Below, one piece after another: positions 50,701 through 56,700 of a DNA stretch of 64,000 bases. Within the stretch, counting starts at the first letter, position 1. Each line of letters opens with the position of its first letter. The notes under the pieces were generated by a model. The model did not search any database. It saw only the letters and a list, made by a program, of their open reading frames with translations, and was not told the DNA's origin. The position numbers were made by a program, and so were the translations under genes. The DNA is from Siphonodentalium dalli (Eukaryota; Mollusca; Scaphopoda; Gadilida; Siphonodentaliidae). The DNA lies in assembly GCA_032622095.1 (NCBI GenBank), contig CP136063.1, forward strand, positions 279,429,426 through 279,493,425. The letters run 5' to 3'.

Positions 50701-53700
50701 CTTGAATAGTTGCGTGTTAATGGTCAATGCTATATACGATAACGTTGCGTTTTGTTTATTGAAGTCATCTTACAAAATACAATATAATCAATGTCTTTTA
50801 TCGATATTTATTAATAGAATCAAAGGATGCCACCGTTTTGTCGTAAACGACGTTGAAATTGATTGGTTGCCCATTGCACATTGCGTTATGAAACAACGAG
50901 ATTTGAAAAAAGCTGACAACGTAAGCGATCATCGATGAAAAGCTAACAATGTACATTTGTGACATTTGTCTGAACAGCTGACTGCAAATGTTCGGAAGCG
51001 TTAGGGCCATCCGTAAAACCACCCCACCCAGAATACACAAATACACAACATATCGACGTGCATGTCGTTATAACGACTTCTAACGGCTCGTTATAACGAC
51101 TTCCAACAACTCGTTATAACAACTTACAACTCGTTGTAACGACTTGCAAGTCGTTATAACGAGTTTCGGAAGTCGGTATAACGACTTGCAGAAATAAAAA
51201 CAAGTCGTTATAACGACTTCTAACTTTTTCTTGCAAGTTGTTATAACGACTTCCAACGGCTCGTTATAACGAGTTGCATATCATTATAACGAGTTGTTGG
51301 AAGTCGTTATAACGACTTGCAAATCGTTATAACGAGTTGTATATTTGGGGGTGCGGTGGTGTTACAAATGTGATCGTATCTTCGTGACCCCCATCAGCAT
51401 GTCTCAATACTGCACTCCAGGTTTTGGACTCACGTGGAACTCAAAGCTGACAAATGCGATGCCGGAAGCAGCTCCACTTCCGGTCAGGCCGACGAAACTG
51501 GCGCTGCCGATATTGCTGGAGAATAATGAGGCACCAACCTGAAACAAAATGAGTTTAGTATGTCTGTCACTTGCATAATGAGGTCCCCAACGGGTGAATT
51601 CACCCTCTGGGAACCTCATTCTGCATGGCCTCGTCTGCTAGCTATTGGAGACATACTCATATTGAAGTTCTCAAATAGTAAATATTGTGATGTACACCCA
51701 ATGGGAACCTACATTATGCAATGTGTCGTCTGCCAATTTGGGGATATGGAGAAACTAACTAAAAAGAAATAGAATATATGTGAATAAGTTTCTATAGAGA
51801 TTTGATTATAAAGAAACTTTCCTAAGGCCTAAGCAGAATGAGGTCCCGGAGAGTAAATTTAGTGATTCTAACCCTCTGGGGACCTCATTCTGCAAATGAC
51901 AGGCGTTATATGACCCAATGGATAGGTTTAGATTGAAAACAATATCCAACTTGCCCGCCAAGTTTAACCCTTTCATGAAAGGAGGTTCCTGAAATTTTGC
52001 AAAAGCTCTGTGGCAATGCATTCTCTTATATATGCGAGTCTCCCATAGGGAGTCTCATACTTGTAAAAGAATACATTGGCCTAACAATATATACCTTGAC
52101 CTTGTAAGCCAGGTAATTCTATTTCCCTATGTGAGACTCGCAAATATAGAATGTACTGGCATATGATATTTAATGCTGCACCAGCGCGGCTCCCGGCATG
52201 AAATGGTTAAGATAGCTATGGGTAGTTCACAATGCACAGTCACGGATATGTCTTGGGTTCTCAGGACTGCTCGGCTACTATTCAAAGTTGTGCGAGGTGC
52301 AACCGTGACTGGCGTTTGTGCAATAGCTGCTAACTGCGACAACGCATCAGTTTGAACTTTCTTTGAGCATTCAATCAGGAGAGACCCAGACACTGGCCCG
52401 GTCATGTTCGATTTGACATATTTCAATTGGCCAGCATTACTTTGAAGTGTCTTATCAATGACAAATACAGAATGTCTTCTAAGAGCCGGGTCGAAGCTAT
52501 AATAAAGAACCAAGTACTGAGTGAATACCACAGCATTATTGGAACTTAGTGGGTCGTCATTCTTACAACCAGGTCGTGTTTTTTTTTTTGAGTTGCCATA
52601 TAAAAATCAAAAAGTCGGCACCTAGCCCAGCAGCCACCGCGGACTACCCTTCGAATTCTGATCGGGCCATATCAAATCCAGTCGTAAGTCGGGATTGTTT
52701 TACCCTGTGCCAATGCATTCTCTTATATATGCGAGTCGACCATAGGTCGCCTCGCATATATAAGAGAATGCATTGGCCTAAATTTTTTTTACAATTTTAA
52801 TAATTTTTTCTTGTGTTCTTTAACAATTTTATAATTTCACCCATACAGAGCCCCAGACAAACATGAGCAGACGACACTCTTCTATATGCTTCTATATATG
52901 TGTGGGGCTCCCTGCAGGGTAATGGATGTTTTTTATTTTATATCCTGAAAATTGTAAGAAACATTTATTTTAAAAAAATGATAAAAAATTGTTAGGCCAA
53001 TTCATTCTCTTATATATGCGAGGCGACCTATGGTCGACTCGCATATATAAGAGAATGCATTGGCACAGGGTAAAAAAATATATATACCTGGTCGGGCCAA
53101 AGACTGGTCCATACATCTGAAGCGGTGACCCGTTTAGCCACTGTATGTAGAAACCTCCCCGTACCTCCACCACAGTGAGACACGCGTGAACAATACAGGA
53201 TTCAACATTTAACAATTAGAATGAAAACCAAAGAGACATTAGAGAACAGAAACATCATACGTGAAAAACATAAAACAGTACTTCAAACATCAGACGAACA
53301 ATACAACAGATGAAAACACTGTGGAGAGGCGTAACTAGCCGATTTATTGAGCCGGGTCAACTCAACTTCCCACACTGAAGAGATGTAGGACAAAAGGTGG
53401 ACCATAAGCTAAGTCGTACCCGCAGGTCGAAACCTCACGTGAGATGGCCGCCCTATTACCACAAGGACTCATGCACCACCCATCACGGGATGCATCACAC
53501 GGTAAACAGGGTTCCACATTAGGGGATTCTTACTACTTGCACTAATGATCCACTCCTGAGGCTCAATGAAAAAAAAACAAAAAAACAAAAAAACAACAAC
53601 AACAACAACAAATGCCCACCCTCATACAACATATGTACATACATTATATACCCCCAATAATTATAAGATAACATTATCACATTATAAGATAGTATACCCT

Positions 53701-56700
53701 CAATCAATATACCATGTACATGTAGTACACTAATAACTCCAACCTATATTGTGTATGTATATTATGTCACCTCACATTTATATTATGTATTATGTACACT
53801 GTTTGAAATTGAATCGCCTGTTATGTCAAATGCGACGAAAGGCGTAATAAACATCTGAATAAACATCTGAATCTGCAGTGGGTGGTATGCCCTATTTTAA
53901 ACCGGACCCATCCGGTGGTTGTTTGTTTTTTTGTTTTAGCATGTTTTTCTAATTTGGGTTGCAATGTTGGTCTGAAATACCCATCGGTTGGATATTTTCC
54001 AACCTAGGTGGTGACATGTTTGAGTAAATAGAATTCGCGAAGATGTGATATTGGTATGGTTTCAATGTGGAAGCTTCGACTCCCAGCTCTCCAACCGAGA
54101 CCCTATAGCCACGTTACGGGCTCGGTATGTCTGTCATGTTGTACTCACTGCAAACCATGATATATTTCTTCCGGCGAGGAAATATCCTTTTGCGCTTCCC
54201 CGATCCGTGCTCCATGTAGCCTGAAATGGAAAACCAGTATATCCGATCGCAATTAACCCTTTACCCAACAAACCGGCCAAAACCGGCCAAATAAAGCTTC
54301 AACAGCCTAAAATATCTTCGGTCTGTCTCAATAAAACCATACAAATGTGGATATCATTGGAACCGGCTCCTTGACCACATTGTGATAGTTACAGTATGCC
54401 CTGTGCCAATGCATTCTCTTATATATGCGAGTCGACCATAGGTCGCCTCGCATATATAAGAGAATGCATTGGCCTAAACAAAATCTTTTTTTAACACTTT
54501 TTACCATTTTTTCTTACATTCTTTAACAATTTTATAATTTTTAATGTGTTAAGCAAATGCATTCTCTTATATATGCGAGGCGACCTATGGTCGACTCGCA
54601 TATATAAGAGAATGCATTGGCACAGGGCCGTTCTGTTGGGTAAAGGGTTAATGACCCACATACTGGGACACGTATTATCTTAACCCTCTGTAAAATTTAA
54701 GGACTCAGAATTTAACAATAAATAACGCTCATTGTTATCTGTGCGTGATGTGATATGTCTCATTTATGTGTGGCAATTTAAAATAATCTGATATATTTGA
54801 TACTTCTGTGAATTGTTTGTCATAGTACACTAGGTCTTTATTTCTGTATGCTGCCTATTTATAGGCCTGGACTACCAATCCTTCCAAATTAAGTGGAAAT
54901 AAATGCGGAGGCTCAAATGAGTCATGTCTCTTTGGTTCAATCCTTTCTATACCAGATGGATTCTCCCACTAACTTAAAAAGTGTTCACTGTGATGATATA
55001 TTATTGATTTGGAGGGATGTACATGTATTATAACCAGACGACAGAATAATCTGATAATACTAGTATACAGAAAATGTCACGAGGGAAATGTTGAGATAAA
55101 AGTTCAACAAACGACCTACTTGTATGGTCGTTTGTAGAACTTAGTATCTGAACATATCTTCAGGGATACCTACTCATCAATAATTATTATCTGAACATAT
55201 CTTCAGGGATACATACTCATCAATAATTATTAGTATCGAAAGGCCTAGGGTTAAATAAATTTACTTCAACCCACATTTTCATGAATACAAATTATTGGAA
55301 ATATAGCACGTTATAGATCTGATGAAACGAGATTTTGCCATAGACATGGTGGAGAGGGTCTAACAAAAAGCGGATGGCCGCCTGTATGGCATTGTGATGT
55401 GAAACACTCTGGTAGGGTGATCAAATTGAAATTGGGAATCATCTTAATCAAAGTAGTTAATTGTTATGAATATAAATCAAAATTGACAACACATACTTCC
55501 ATTCTTATATATTAATTAAATGCAATGACTCTCGATTGCGATATAATTTGTGACCCGCCATATCAAATCCAGTCGTACCCTGTGCCAATGCATTCTCTTA
55601 TATATGCGAGTCGACCATAGGTCGCCTCGCATATATAAGACAATGCATTGGCCTAACATTTTTTTACAATTTTAATAATTTTTTCTTATATTCTTTAACA
55701 ATTTTATAATTTCACCCATACAGAGCCCCAGACAAACATGAGCAGACGACACTCTTCTATATGCTTCTATATATGTGTGGGGCTCCCTGCAGGGTAATGG
55801 ATGTTTTTTATTTTATGTCCTGAAAATTGTAAGAAACATTTTTTTTTTTTAAATGATAAAAAATTGTTAGGCCAATGCATTCTCTTATATATGCGAGGCG
55901 ACCTATGGTCGACTCGCATATATAAGAAAATGCATTGGCACAGGGTAAAAACAAATCCTGACTTACGACTGGATTTGATAAGGCGGGTCACATTTGTGTT
56001 AGATTATCGCTTATTACGCCACAAGGTGGTGTAAGCTGTTTTTGAGTTTTTGATAATCTGTGGAGCAGTGACGAATACATTGTAGGAGAATAGGTTTCTG
56101 TACCTTGCTCAATCGTACCGATAGAATCACGTAAATGCTGAAATTGTAAAGTTAACGCCACCGTAAATAATATGTTCTTGAAAATATAACTCAAACATAC
56201 CGATAGAGTCAGGACAGGCTGAAATTGTAAACTTAAAGTCATCGGTGTAATAATATGTTTTTGAAAATATAAATAATCTGATAGCCTGAAAATAATGTAT
56301 AACCCATTGGGAACCCCTGGTGTAGTGAAGTGAATTATGGGTAATTTTAATTGGAGCGCGCATGTCTGTTCTGTTGGAGACTTGGATTAACCGCCATCTT
56401 TTATGTTCTGCTCATCAAGTCAAAATTGTATCGTATACACAATGTGTTTGTACCGATGGATGTATCGTGACTCGACTCGTTTTCGTGGTCATATAGGCCC
56501 TATATAACATATGATCACGAAAACGAGCAGAGTCGCGATATCTGATAGAATTACAGGAATTGTACATTCAATTCCAATAGTATAGATTCACTGCAATCTG
56601 CCGCGGAAATCCCAAAATTGTAGGCTACTTTCATTTTCAATAGGATTTTCCACTTTCACTTTTCACTTTCACCACGCAAAGCGACCTTAGTTGGCACATA

